Shown here in pieces: positions 7,701 through 16,121 of a DNA stretch of 33,967 bases. A program made the position numbers and the translations under genes. Source of the DNA: CAZYBU01 sp964645775 (GTDB lineage Bacteria; Spirochaetota; UBA4802; UBA5550); contig CAZYBU010000033.1 of the NCBI GenBank assembly GCA_964645775.1, positions 1-33,967 on the forward strand, written 5' to 3'. The notes beneath the pieces were generated by a model. That model saw nothing but the letters and a program-made list of their open reading frames with translations. It searched no databases and had not been told where the DNA came from. The stretch's first letter is position 1, and each line of letters starts with the position of its first letter.

Positions 7701-8270
7701 TCAGGCGTTCCTGCCCAGGTCGAAGGCCTTGAGGTTCAGGTCAACGAATTTCTCTTTCACCAGGTTACGAATGGCCTGGTGCCAGGCTTCTTCACTGAAA
7801 TCGAGGTAATTTGAGAGGACCCCGAGCATTACGATGTTCAGGGCCTTTTTATTACCCGCCTCTCTCAGGAGTTCCTTCGTTTCGACGATTCTCTGATTAT
7901 TGATATTCTTCGAAATCCATTCTTCAATATTGTCCGGGTATTCCATGGCCCCGGTCTTTACCGGAGCGGGATCGACCTGAAGGCGGTTTACGATGAGCCA
8001 TCCGTCGGGAGCCAGGTAGTCGATTTTCCGCATGGCTTCCAAAAGTTCGAAGCTGACCACGTAATCGGCCCCGGCCTTCGGAATGAGGGGAGAATAAACC
8101 CTGTCATCAATCCGCACGTTGCACTCCACGCTTCCTCCTCTCTGAGCCATACCGTGGACCTCCGACTCCTTCACGTCGAAGCCGGCCTCCCGGGCCACCT
8201 CCATAAGGACCTTGCTGGCCAGGATAACACCCTGGCCTCCCACACCTGCGAAGATTACGTTCGTGGCCAT
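7701..8270 (-). CDS. iorB: Indolepyruvate:ferredoxin oxidoreductase beta subunit
   Basis: A 189-residue gamma-type domain of the 2-oxoacid:ferredoxin oxidoreductase superfamily. The N terminus VIFAGVGGQGVILAS and EVHGMAQRGGSVECNVR near residue 40 are signatures of IorB. With IorA it oxidatively decarboxylates aryl-pyruvates from aromatic amino acids to aryl-acetyl-CoA, reducing ferredoxin. I chose the ATG at 8270 rather than one nine codons earlier: it lies two bases after the iorA stop, has an AGAGG site close upstream, and gives the usual MATNVIFAGVGGQG beginning. It is the last gene of the paaK-ACT-iorA-iorB operon. Confidence 0.9.
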   Translation of the reverse strand: MATNVIFAGVGGQGVILASKVLMEVAREAGFDVKESEVHGMAQRGGSVECNVRIDDRVYSPLIPKAGADYVVSFELLEAMRKIDYLAPDGWLIVNRLQVDPAPVKTGAMEYPDNIEEWISKNINNQRIVETKELLREAGNKKALNIVMLGVLSNYLDFSEEAWHQAIRNLVKEKFVDLNLKAFDLGRNA

Positions 8271-8272
8271 CC

Positions 8273-9832
8273 TTACCTCTTCTTCCTTAGTATGCACTGT
8301 CGTCTTGAAATGATAACCGAAGGCTCCCGGGCCGCCAGTTCTTCCGTTACGATTTTCTCAAACTCTTCAGGGTCTTTTCCGTCCGTCACCACGACCCGAT
8401 TGACTCCCACGGCCCGGCAGAGGGCTTCAAGATCGAGTTCGTGGGTCTCTTCTCCCATAAGGGTGTAACCGGTCACCGGGTTGTCCTGGTGACCAGTCAT
8501 GGCGGTCACCCGATTGTCCAGTATAAGGACCGTACCTGTACCTTTGTTATACACGATATCAATGAGGGGCGTAATGCCGGAGTGGACAAATGTCGAATCA
8601 CCGATAACGGCTATGCTTTTCTCGGCCATTTCAGGTCTCGCCTTTTCGAAACCGAGATGCATACTGACACTCGCCCCCATGCAGCCCTGAGTATGCATGG
8701 CGTTGTAGGGAGGCAGTACGCCCAGGGTATAGCAACCGATGTCACCGTTCACGGTCACCTTCATCTTTCCAAGGACCGTAAACACGTTGGTATAAGGACA
8801 CCCCTGACAGAGTCCCGGAGGCCTGGGAGGTAGTTCACGGTCATAATCCGGATGGGGACGGCTGATATCCTTGCCGTTTAAGGCCTGGTCAACAATCTCC
8901 GGTTTCAGTTCACCCAGCATGGGAACGACAGACTTACCCGTGACTTTATATCCCATGGCCCGGACATAATCCTCGATAAAAGGGTCCAGCTCCTCGACCA
9001 CGTAGAGCTCGTCAACCTTTTCGGCGAACTCCCGGATGATTTTGTCCGGCATCGGCCAGACCATTCCGATTTTAAGCACGGAATCATCCGGACAGGTTTC
9101 CTTTACGTACTGGTAGGCAACGCTGTCGGTGATGATACCCCTCTTCGTGTTCCCCCATTCAATCCGGTTTAAGCCGGAGGTCTCGGAGTATCGCTGTAGA
9201 TCTTTTATCTTTTCCTCCACGATAACGTGACGGGGCCTGGCATGGGCCGGTATCATGACATATTTTTTCGGGTTACTTACGTATTCTTTTAAGGGTACAT
9301 CATCCCGATCTTCCAGTTTCACAAGACCCTGGGAATGGGCAATCCGGGTTGTGATACGGACAATAACGGGACGGTCAAATTCTTCTGATATTTCGAAGGC
9401 CATTTTCGTGAACTCTTTCGCCTCGGCAGGATCGGAGGGCTCAAGCATGGGAAGCTTGGCCGCGCGGGCGTAGTGACGGTTGTCCTGTTCGTTCTGGGAG
9501 CTCCAGGCGCCCGGATCGTCCGCGTTACAGATAACCAGACCGGCGTTTACTCCTGTGTAACTGAAGGTAAAGAGCGGGTCAGCCGCGACGTTAAGACCCA
9601 CATGCTTGGTGGCCATGAGAACCCGCGCGCCGGCTATGGAAGCTCCGGCAGCCACTTCCAGAGCGACCTTCTCGTTGGGAGACCACTGGGCGGCAATCTC
9701 CCTGTAATCGGCCGCTACTGCTTCAAGTATCTCCGTGCTCGGCGTACCGGGATAGGCAGTCGCCACCCGGCATCCCGCTTCCCAGGCTCCCCGGGCCACG
9801 GCTTCATTTCCAAGAAGAACCTTTTTTGTCAT
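8273..9832 (-). CDS. iorA: Indolepyruvate:ferredoxin oxidoreductase alpha subunit, lacking the C-terminal ferredoxin domain
   Basis: A 519-residue thiamine-diphosphate subunit. The N-terminal pyrimidine-binding domain contains TAYPGTPSTEILE near residue 25 and ATKHVGLNVAADP near 74. The C-terminal cofactor domain has GLCQGCP at 340, GDIGCYTLG at 363, and a GDS...N metal-diphosphate motif from 411 to 440. Most IorA proteins continue for roughly a hundred residues with two ferredoxin-type cysteine motifs. This one stops after RRQCILRKKR, two bases before iorB, so that domain is absent rather than out of frame. Electrons must therefore leave by another route, perhaps directly to a soluble ferredoxin. 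It lies 3 bases after the ACT gene. Confidence 0.88.
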   Translation of the reverse strand: MTKKVLLGNEAVARGAWEAGCRVATAYPGTPSTEILEAVAADYREIAAQWSPNEKVALEVAAGASIAGARVLMATKHVGLNVAADPLFTFSYTGVNAGLVICNADDPGAWSSQNEQDNRHYARAAKLPMLEPSDPAEAKEFTKMAFEISEEFDRPVIVRITTRIAHSQGLVKLEDRDDVPLKEYVSNPKKYVMIPAHARPRHVIVEEKIKDLQRYSETSGLNRIEWGNTKRGIITDSVAYQYVKETCPDDSVLKIGMVWPMPDKIIREFAEKVDELYVVEELDPFIEDYVRAMGYKVTGKSVVPMLGELKPEIVDQALNGKDISRPHPDYDRELPPRPPGLCQGCPYTNVFTVLGKMKVTVNGDIGCYTLGVLPPYNAMHTQGCMGASVSMHLGFEKARPEMAEKSIAVIGDSTFVHSGITPLIDIVYNKGTGTVLILDNRVTAMTGHQDNPVTGYTLMGEETHELDLEALCRAVGVNRVVVTDGKDPEEFEKIVTEELAAREPSVIISRRQCILRKKR

Positions 9833-9835
9833 TCA

Positions 9836-10267
9836 TCACTCCCCGACGATATCAATTTTCTTCACGATGTTGAATCCTTCTTCAGCCAGGGCCTTCTTCG
9901 CGGCCTCGATATCGTCGAAGCGGAAGATCATGACAGCCTTGTCTTCCCGCTTCTCCGTAAAGGCGTACATGTATTCAATATTAAGGTTATGACTGGTGAA
10001 GGTTTCGATAGCATGATGCAGGGAACCGGGGGAATCGTCAAGCTCAATGGCAAGAACATCCGTAGTTGAACAGGTAATCCTGTTATCCTTCAGGGCCTTG
10101 GCTCCTCTGTCCGCGTCGCTGACAATAAGCCGCAGGATACCGAAATCTGATGTCTCGGCGATGGTGAGAGTAACAATATTTACGTCCACCTCGGCCAGTA
10201 TTTTCAAAATGTTCTGAAGATGTCCCGGTTTGTTCTCAATGAATACGGATAGTTGTGTTACGTTCAT
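9836..10267 (-). CDS. Tandem ACT-domain protein
   Basis: A 143-residue protein made of two ACT domains: residues about 3-68, beginning QLSVFIENKPGHLQNIL, and 70-140, beginning LAIELDDSPGSLHHAIE. ACT pairs bind amino acids and act as regulatory sensors. Homologues commonly sit between a phenylacetate-CoA ligase gene and indolepyruvate oxidoreductase genes, as here, where sensing of aromatic amino acids or their acids is plausible but unproven. It is 3 bases upstream of iorA and 9 bases after the ligase gene, so co-translation is likely. No enzyme or DNA-binding part is present. Confidence 0.88.
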   Translation of the reverse strand: MNVTQLSVFIENKPGHLQNILKILAEVDVNIVTLTIAETSDFGILRLIVSDADRGAKALKDNRITCSTTDVLAIELDDSPGSLHHAIETFTSHNLNIEYMYAFTEKREDKAVMIFRFDDIEAAKKALAEEGFNIVKKIDIVGE

Positions 10268-10276
10268 AGTTTCCCC

Positions 10277-11578
10277 CTATATGGATCGTTTGTCGATTAC
10301 ACGCTTCGCCTTACCCAGACTCCTTTCAACCGTCTGCGGCTCAACAAGGGTTATCTTGGCGGAAATACCGAGTACGCTCCGCATCCTGTCACGGATTCTC
10401 TGGCTCAGGCTGTTGAGGACCTTGAGCTCATCGGAAAAAATCTCCTCGTTCACCTCTACCATGACCTCTATGTCATCCAGAGCTCCCTTTCGGTCGACGA
10501 TGATCTGGTAGTGAGGCTCCGTACCTTCCACTTCCATGAGGACCGTTTCAATCTGGGAAGGAAACACATTCACGCCACGGATGATAAGCATGTCATCGGA
10601 ACGGCCCGTGACCTTGTCCATCTTTATATGCGTCCGGCCGCATTTGCACCCGTCGTTGTAGATGCGGGTGATGTCCCGGGACCTGTATCGAATGACAGGG
10701 CAGGCCTCCTTGGTCAGGGAAGTATAGACGATCTCCCCGCTTTCACCTTCAGGAAGCACCTCCCCTGTTTCAGGATCGATGATTTCCACATAAAAGTGAT
10801 CATCAAAGACATGGAGTCCCGATTTTTCACTGCACTCGGCGGAAACACCCGGCCCTATCACCTCGGACAGTCCGTAGATGTCATAAGCGTCGATATTAAG
10901 CCGTTTCTCGATTTCCTGTCTCATGCTCTCAGACCAGGGCTCGGCACCCAGGATACCGACCCTGAGCCTGGTTTGTGAAAAATCGTAATCGGGCATCTTC
11001 TTTTCCACGTAATCAGCGACATTAAGGGCATAGGAGGGAGTACAGGCCAGGGCCGTGGTCCCGAAATCTTTTATGAGCATCAGCTGTCTCTCCGTGTTCC
11101 CACCGGATATGGGAACCGTGAGAGCTCCCAGGAGTTCGGACCCGTAGTGGAGACCCAGCCCGCCCGTGAATAGTCCGTATCCATAGGCCACCTGAATGAT
11201 ATCATGTTCCGAAAGTCCGTAGGAAACAAGGCACCGGGCCACCACTTCGGCAAAAACCTGGACATCATTCCGGGTATAGCCGACGACCGTCGCGTTACCG
11301 GTGGTGCCGGATGAGGAATGGACCCGGGCCACCCTGTTCAGGGGTACGGCAAAGAGATCGAAAGGATAGGCTTCCCGCATCTGCTGTTTCTCAAGGAAGG
11401 GGACCCTCTTCATGTCTTCAAGGGATTTTAACTGATCGGGATGAAAACCGGCTTCATCAAAGGTCTGCCGATAATGAGGAACGTTCTCGTAGGCGTGCCT
11501 GATGGACCATTTGAGCCGATCAAGCTGGAGTTCTTTCCGTTTCTCAACGGGCATGGATTCATATTCCGGGTTAAACAT
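10277..11578 (-). CDS. paaK: Phenylacetate-CoA ligase family (AMP-forming aryl-acid CoA ligase)
   Basis: A 433-residue member of the PaaK branch of adenylate-forming enzymes. The phosphate-binding loop HSSSGTTGNATV lies near residue 87. YGLSEVIGPGVS and the hinge region RSDDMLIIRGVNVFPSQIE are both visible, followed by the small C-terminal domain ending with the essential-lysine region SLGKAKRVID. It joins phenylacetate-type acids to CoA with ATP, or may run in reverse to conserve energy from aryl-acetyl-CoA produced by the adjacent IorAB. I took the second methionine (MFNPEYESMP) as start because GAGAGG lies six bases upstream and the family usually begins this way; the earlier ATG at 11605 has no well-spaced site. 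It heads the four-gene operon. Confidence 0.9.
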   Translation of the reverse strand: MFNPEYESMPVEKRKELQLDRLKWSIRHAYENVPHYRQTFDEAGFHPDQLKSLEDMKRVPFLEKQQMREAYPFDLFAVPLNRVARVHSSSGTTGNATVVGYTRNDVQVFAEVVARCLVSYGLSEHDIIQVAYGYGLFTGGLGLHYGSELLGALTVPISGGNTERQLMLIKDFGTTALACTPSYALNVADYVEKKMPDYDFSQTRLRVGILGAEPWSESMRQEIEKRLNIDAYDIYGLSEVIGPGVSAECSEKSGLHVFDDHFYVEIIDPETGEVLPEGESGEIVYTSLTKEACPVIRYRSRDITRIYNDGCKCGRTHIKMDKVTGRSDDMLIIRGVNVFPSQIETVLMEVEGTEPHYQIIVDRKGALDDIEVMVEVNEEIFSDELKVLNSLSQRIRDRMRSVLGISAKITLVEPQTVERSLGKAKRVIDKRSI

Positions 11579-11607
11579 GAGATACCTCTCGGCTTCAGAA
11601 ATCATGG

Positions 11608-11672
11608 CATGAGGGTTTACTCCATGCGCTCATGAGGTAACACTGAGTATTCCCGCATGACAGGTGTGTCAA
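11608..11672 (-). promoter_or_regulatory. Candidate promoter and operator for the paaK operon
   Basis: On the minus strand a perfect TTGACA (11667-11672) lies just after the stop of the upstream acylase-like gene, with AATACT (11646-11651) as a rather close -10 (15 bases). Between there and paaK, CATGAGG occurs twice (from 11608 and 11631), and a related GCATGA starts at 11655. The motifs are about 23-25 bases apart, and the second lies in the palindrome CTCATGAG. This could be a regulator site, but it rests on short motifs. Confidence 0.35.
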
Positions 11673-11674
11673 TA

Positions 11675-13969
11675 TTAATTTGCCGGCTTCCGGTTTCCCT
11701 GTCTGATGGTGATCGTAATAAAGGGCGGCTCATTCTGGATACTTACCGGCCTGTAGGTTCTCCGTTTTCCGTAGAAAAAGGGTGACCGGGGATGAATGGA
11801 GATGGTATAGAGAGGAAAGATAACGTCGAAATCACTGCCCCTGTATCCGCAGAGGGCCTCTACCCGACCCGGTTTACCTTCATTAAAGTCGGTAAGCTGA
11901 TAAAGGCTCCCGGAACCTCCCTTCAGCTCGATCTTTGGAACTCTGTAGAAAAAATCGGCGATAATGTCTTCCGATGCCCCGTTTACGGCGAATCGTGTCC
12001 TGTTAATTTTTCCCCACTGCCAGTCATCCATGACAGGACCCACCCTCCGGTTCAGTTCCCGGAGTGTCTGGAGAAAAGCCAGATCGAAGATCTTATCCCT
12101 TCCCTCAAAGAGCTCGGTATCCTGGATGTCAAAGAGGGCGGACGTATTCTGCTCAAGCAATTCGAGGTATGATTCCATTAGGTATTCCCGATGACGCAGG
12201 ATAGCCTCCAGACCTCCGGGCAGCTCATCGGAGAGGGTCCGTTCCAGCATGTTGTAGGTGATCAGATGAAAAAGGGTCGCGGCCACGCTCTTCTCATCCA
12301 TGCGGAAATCCCAGTCAAGGAAGTAAATACGGGTAAGGCGGGCGGAGGTCACAGGGTTCCTTTTCAGGAGACGTATCAACAGGGGAACGTACCTTTCTGC
12401 GTGTGGAGAGTAGCTTTCCGTCATCAGGTCCCTTAACTGAGAACTTTTCAGCTCAGGGATCTCCTGGATAATACGAATCATTCGTTCATGTCTCGGGTCA
12501 TCCGGCAGAAAGTAAGCCTGTACCTCGGGCGGAAGATCCGTGTTCACTTCACCGGCAGCCACTGTTGCTTCTGTGAACTGCTTCGAATAGAGGGAAAGGT
12601 CTATTGCTACCCTCTCCCGGTACAACTCCCCGTCATAGAGAACTTCCCTGTTTTCGGGCCTGAGGTCAAGCGTACCGCTCCAGGCCCGGTAGGCTTCTTC
12701 ATCGTTACCCAGGAGGAGAACCAGCGGGGACGTTTCCATTCCTTTTATCTTCTCTACCCCATCCCCGGGGGAAGAGAGAAGGGGGAGACCGAGAAGAAGT
12801 GAGAGATAATCTTTACCGGGAAAACCATATCGCAGTGAAACAACAGAATCACGGAAACTCTCTCCCCCCAGGATATCCTGAATCACAGGTCCATGTTCCG
12901 TGGAGAGAATAAGACGGTTTGCCTCGACCAGAGCCGATCCCGGGTCGGGCACCCTTTTTATGACAAAATTTTTCCATCCTCCAGGAGCCAGATACTGGGT
13001 CGTTCCCTCGCGAGTGCGCACCTTTTCCCGTATCAGGTCGAGGGTATCTATCTTCAGAGCGAAGAGAGCGAAATGGAGTGAACCGTTTGTCCCGTTTACC
13101 ATGAAGGGGAGTCCGTTGAATGTCAGGCCACGGATCTGTCTCTCGCCGATACGGGCTATGACCGGGTAATATCCCGGGTACTCATCCGTAGAAGAGGTAT
13201 ACCCGTAAACAAGTGCATGATGGCCATCTTCCATTCGGGACGCGGGAACCCAGGCGGCGTATCCTTCAAGAAAGGGTCCGGTTACCCGCCGGATCAGGCT
13301 TGTTAGTCTTCTGATAGATTTGATATTTTCCCGGTCTTCTTCCTTATAAAAGCGGGTAACCCTTTCCGGGAAGAAAGAGCCAAAAAGGTTCGACCGGTTA
13401 TCATCCGGTATCATGAATATGCTTTCACGGTTATAAAGAAAGGCGTTGAACCAGTCCCTCATCAGGAGAATGGCCGCCAGGTCCGCTGGATGCCAGATCT
13501 CCTCCGGTGGAAGCTTATCTCCGTCTATCTCGAGTCCATGATTAACTCCCCGGCAGTAGGCCCTGAGCCAGGTTAGCTCGTTCTCCTCCAGATCGGATAC
13601 AAGCTCCTCTCCCTTTTCATGAAATCCGAGTGAAGCGGAAAGACGGTTAATAATACCGGCATCAGGATCCGTGAGAACATATTCAGCACGGGAGAGGGCC
13701 AGGCTTCTCCAGTAACGAATTATTTCCCTCCTGTCACGCGCGTGCAGGTACCCCAGGGCGAGGTAATAATCAGAAAGGGAACCAGCCATGATCCGGGGAA
13801 CGCCTTCCCTGTCCCGTTCGATGACAACCTCCGATTCTACAGGCAGGTGGCGGATTCTGTCCCGGGTACGTTCCTGGTTGTAGTAGTACCAGGCCAGACC
13901 TGAGACCAGTCCCGCAAGCAGAAGCAGGATAACACTCCCGGCCAGTATGAACCAACCCCGTTTTTTCAC
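11675..13969 (-). CDS. Penicillin-acylase (Ntn-hydrolase S45) homologue lacking the nucleophile serine
   Basis: A 764-residue envelope protein with an N-terminal membrane or signal segment (residues 6-28). The region ALGYLHARDRREIIRYWRSLALSR near 71-94 matches the alpha-chain start of penicillin/acyl-homoserine-lactone acylases, and GYAAWVPASRMEDG at 236-249 aligns with the GSNAWVVSGSRTATG-type block that begins the beta chain. In active enzymes the residue after that glycine is the serine that cleaves the precursor and then acts as nucleophile. Here it is Tyr237, so self-processing and amidase activity are not expected by the known mechanism. The Asn-rich GTNGSLHF region further on is also divergent. 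The reading frame is open and full length, so this is a pseudoenzyme rather than a decayed gene. It follows dapL by 28 bases on the same strand. Confidence 0.78.
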   Translation of the reverse strand: MKKRGWFILAGSVILLLLAGLVSGLAWYYYNQERTRDRIRHLPVESEVVIERDREGVPRIMAGSLSDYYLALGYLHARDRREIIRYWRSLALSRAEYVLTDPDAGIINRLSASLGFHEKGEELVSDLEENELTWLRAYCRGVNHGLEIDGDKLPPEEIWHPADLAAILLMRDWFNAFLYNRESIFMIPDDNRSNLFGSFFPERVTRFYKEEDRENIKSIRRLTSLIRRVTGPFLEGYAAWVPASRMEDGHHALVYGYTSSTDEYPGYYPVIARIGERQIRGLTFNGLPFMVNGTNGSLHFALFALKIDTLDLIREKVRTREGTTQYLAPGGWKNFVIKRVPDPGSALVEANRLILSTEHGPVIQDILGGESFRDSVVSLRYGFPGKDYLSLLLGLPLLSSPGDGVEKIKGMETSPLVLLLGNDEEAYRAWSGTLDLRPENREVLYDGELYRERVAIDLSLYSKQFTEATVAAGEVNTDLPPEVQAYFLPDDPRHERMIRIIQEIPELKSSQLRDLMTESYSPHAERYVPLLIRLLKRNPVTSARLTRIYFLDWDFRMDEKSVAATLFHLITYNMLERTLSDELPGGLEAILRHREYLMESYLELLEQNTSALFDIQDTELFEGRDKIFDLAFLQTLRELNRRVGPVMDDWQWGKINRTRFAVNGASEDIIADFFYRVPKIELKGGSGSLYQLTDFNEGKPGRVEALCGYRGSDFDVIFPLYTISIHPRSPFFYGKRRTYRPVSIQNEPPFITITIRQGNRKPAN

Positions 13970-13997
13970 TCTGAGCTAATCCTCCTCACGAGGCAAG

Positions 13998-15224
13998 CTA
14001 AAAGGTAAAGTTTATCCCGGACAGCCGGAACTCAATCTCAGAAAGAACAGCGTCTTCCCCGGCGGTACCGGTTTCAAAGGTGGCTGAAAATCGGACATAG
14101 TGACCCACGTCATCCCAGGGAACCGTAGAGATAAGCTTCTCCCGAATTAGAAACTGTGAAAATTCTTCGGCGCTGCCAAACTCCGTGCCATTGGCCGATT
14201 TCGGGATGGAGACGTAAAGATAGAACGTACCGCCCGGCATGGTGGCATGGAATCCGCAGTTTTTCAGAATCTCCACAAGACGTGACAGGCGACGCTGATA
14301 CTTCTCCCGGGTGGCCACGGTTATGGAAGGGTTCTCCAGAGCCTTGATACCGGCCCGCTGGATAGCCTTGAACTGGCCGGAATCGTAGTTGTCCTTTACG
14401 CTGGCGAAGGCCTTCACGACAAGCTCATTACCGGCCACGAAAGCCAGCCGCCAGCCGGTCATGTTAAAGGCCTTGGAGAGAGAATGGACCTCCACACCCA
14501 CGTCACGGGCACCCGGAACGCTCAAAAAGGAACAGGGAGGAGAATCATAGGTGAGTGCGGCATAGGCCGCGTCCTGGATTACGACAAGCTCGTTCCTTTT
14601 CGCGAAATCGACAACTTCACGGTAAAACTCTTCCGTGGCGGCCGCGCCGGTTGGATTATTCGGATAGTTAAGAAGAAGAATCTTCGCGCGTTTCAGAATA
14701 TCTGAAGGGACACTCTCAAGGGCGGGCAGAAACCCCTTCTCTTCGGTGAGGGGCATCGGATGGACCTCCCCTCCATACCAGCCGGTATGGGTGCCCAGGA
14801 CCGGGTAACCGGGAACAGTCATGAGTGTGACGTCTCCCGGGTTTATGAAAGCGGCCGGGATCATGGCCAGCCCCGGTTTGGAGCCGATGGAGTGATTTAT
14901 CTCTTTTTCCGGGTCTAGCCCGTTAACATCGAAGACATTTTCCATGTACCGGGCGGCCGCCGCACGGAACTCTTCTATCCCGTTATCCGAGTAACCCCGG
15001 TTCTCCGGTCGAGCCGCCTCCCGGCACAGGCTCTCGACAACACCGGAATCGGCCATATCATCCGGCTCCCCCACCCCGAGGTCGATAAGGGGGGTGTCAG
15101 GATGCTCGCTCATAGCCGCCCGTTTGGCCCGCTTGATTTTTTCAAACTTGTATATCGTATCGTCTTTTCCGAAAGATGGACCGCCGATTCGTTCTGCAAA
15201 TAGATTCTGGATATAAGACTCCAT
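13998..15224 (-). CDS. dapL: LL-diaminopimelate aminotransferase
   Basis: A 408-residue fold-type I aminotransferase. The PLP lysine is Lys251 in HSLSKAFNMTGWRLAF. YPNNPTGA near residue 187 and QDAAYAALTYD near 217 hold the cofactor contacts, and the N-terminal IDLGVGEPDD block is typical of DapL. The enzyme converts tetrahydrodipicolinate to LL-diaminopimelate in one step, bypassing the succinylase and acetylase routes, for lysine and peptidoglycan synthesis. Presence of DapL fits Leptospira-like spirochaetes but also many other phyla. A ribosome site (AAAGGAG) lies 13 bases before the ATG, a little far. The acylase-like gene follows closely and may be co-transcribed. Confidence 0.9.
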   Translation of the reverse strand: MESYIQNLFAERIGGPSFGKDDTIYKFEKIKRAKRAAMSEHPDTPLIDLGVGEPDDMADSGVVESLCREAARPENRGYSDNGIEEFRAAAARYMENVFDVNGLDPEKEINHSIGSKPGLAMIPAAFINPGDVTLMTVPGYPVLGTHTGWYGGEVHPMPLTEEKGFLPALESVPSDILKRAKILLLNYPNNPTGAAATEEFYREVVDFAKRNELVVIQDAAYAALTYDSPPCSFLSVPGARDVGVEVHSLSKAFNMTGWRLAFVAGNELVVKAFASVKDNYDSGQFKAIQRAGIKALENPSITVATREKYQRRLSRLVEILKNCGFHATMPGGTFYLYVSIPKSANGTEFGSAEEFSQFLIREKLISTVPWDDVGHYVRFSATFETGTAGEDAVLSEIEFRLSGINFTF

Positions 15225-15287
15225 AACCGCTAATCAACTCCTTTGATAATAATTTCCTCTTCCGGGGTAAGGGTGTCTATAAAGCCA

Positions 15288-15296
15288 ATTATGCCA
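15288..15296 (-). promoter_or_regulatory. Candidate extended -10 promoter for dapL
   Basis: Reading the minus strand, TGGCATAAT is an extended -10 element (five of six bases match TATAAT). It lies about 64 bases upstream of the dapL start, with a poor TTGTTC 19 bases further up. I see no riboswitch-like structure in the 226-base gap. Confidence 0.4.
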
Positions 15297-15450
15297 CAGT
15301 AAGAAATATACGGAACAACGTGAGAGTATCTTTATGGTGTGGCAATAACGGAAACCCATGGAATCTGTCCGTAATCATTATTCCCTTGAAACTGCTTCAT
15401 CATACCGACAGAGTCGGGATAAGGCCTTACTGCATGGACACCCGCGTATT

Positions 15451-15906
15451 CTACTTTTTATTTTTCTTCTTCGACTCGTCGTGCAAAGACACCCTGGCTT
15501 TCAGTATCTCGATCTTGGTATAGTAATCGTCCAGCATTGTGAAGAAACGTCCGAAATCACCGATAGCATCGATTCTGCTCTCTCCCTTCTTCAGGCGCGA
15601 AAGGGTACGGATGTTCTTGGTGTATATATAACATTCAACCGGCCCCCTAAGAGTCTCCAGGTCGACAAGGACGCAGAAGTCATAATCGATGTTGTTCGAC
15701 CGGATAATATCCTTAACCAGGATGTTCTCCAGTTCGATACGGTTTTCACCGAGTTCGTTTTTAAGGAGATATTTGCGGGCCGGATTTTCCGTTTTGTCTA
15801 TTACCTCTTTCTTTTCAAGAGCCTGGGAGAGGGTAACGGTGCTCTTGCATCCGGAGACCAGGGTCAGGAGAAATAACCCGGCAATAATAACAGCTATGCG
15901 TTTCAT
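15451..15906 (-). CDS. Small predicted lipoprotein of unknown function
   Basis: A 151-residue protein with a clear lipoprotein signal: charged start, hydrophobic stretch, then lipobox LVSGC with Cys20. I do not recognise the mature part. It is mixed alpha/beta in appearance, with DFCVLVDLETLRGPVECYIYT near the middle and a strongly basic tail ending KKKNKK. The ribosome site AAGGAG is nine bases upstream. It has its own candidate promoter and is separated from dapL by 226 bases. It is divergent from the bactofilin gene, which gives no firm functional hint. Confidence 0.72.
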   Translation of the reverse strand: MKRIAVIIAGLFLLTLVSGCKSTVTLSQALEKKEVIDKTENPARKYLLKNELGENRIELENILVKDIIRSNNIDYDFCVLVDLETLRGPVECYIYTKNIRTLSRLKKGESRIDAIGDFGRFFTMLDDYYTKIEILKARVSLHDESKKKNKK

Positions 15907-15980
15907 GTCGAAAGGCTCCTTTTTGCTTTCTTCGGATAACAGGTTTCATGTTCTCCGGTACTTTCTTGTACCATAATCTG

Positions 15981-16010
15981 ATTAAGGCTGTACCTGCGGT
16001 ACTTTGTCAA
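15981..16010 (-). promoter_or_regulatory. Candidate sigma-70-type promoter for the small lipoprotein gene
   Basis: On the minus strand TTGACA (16005-16010) is followed after 18 bases by CTTAAT (15981-15986). The start codon lies about 75 bases downstream. A short dyad, GGTAC-N5-GTACC (15958-15972), follows the -10 and could be an operator. Confidence 0.45.
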
Positions 16011-16066
16011 ACACACTTTTCATGTCCATACTTTTTTCCTCTGACGGACAGGTCCGGATATTATCG

Positions 16067-16094
16067 TTGACACCAGCCCCTTTCGGCATAGCAT
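16067..16094 (+). promoter_or_regulatory. Candidate promoter for the bactofilin-yaaR-holB-PSP1-metG genes
   Basis: TTGACA at 16067-16072, a 16-base spacer and TAGCAT at 16089-16094 form a good sigma-70-type promoter. The start codon is 27 bases beyond the -10, which leaves a short leader carrying the CGGAG ribosome site. Confidence 0.5.
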
Positions 16095-16121
16095 GAACTG
16101 ACTAAACGGAGACAGAAAGAA

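Noticed and set aside
15225..15450. Lysine riboswitch or T-box upstream of dapL
   Set aside because: No conserved T-box sequence or stacked helices could be recognised. Only a candidate extended -10 is supported.
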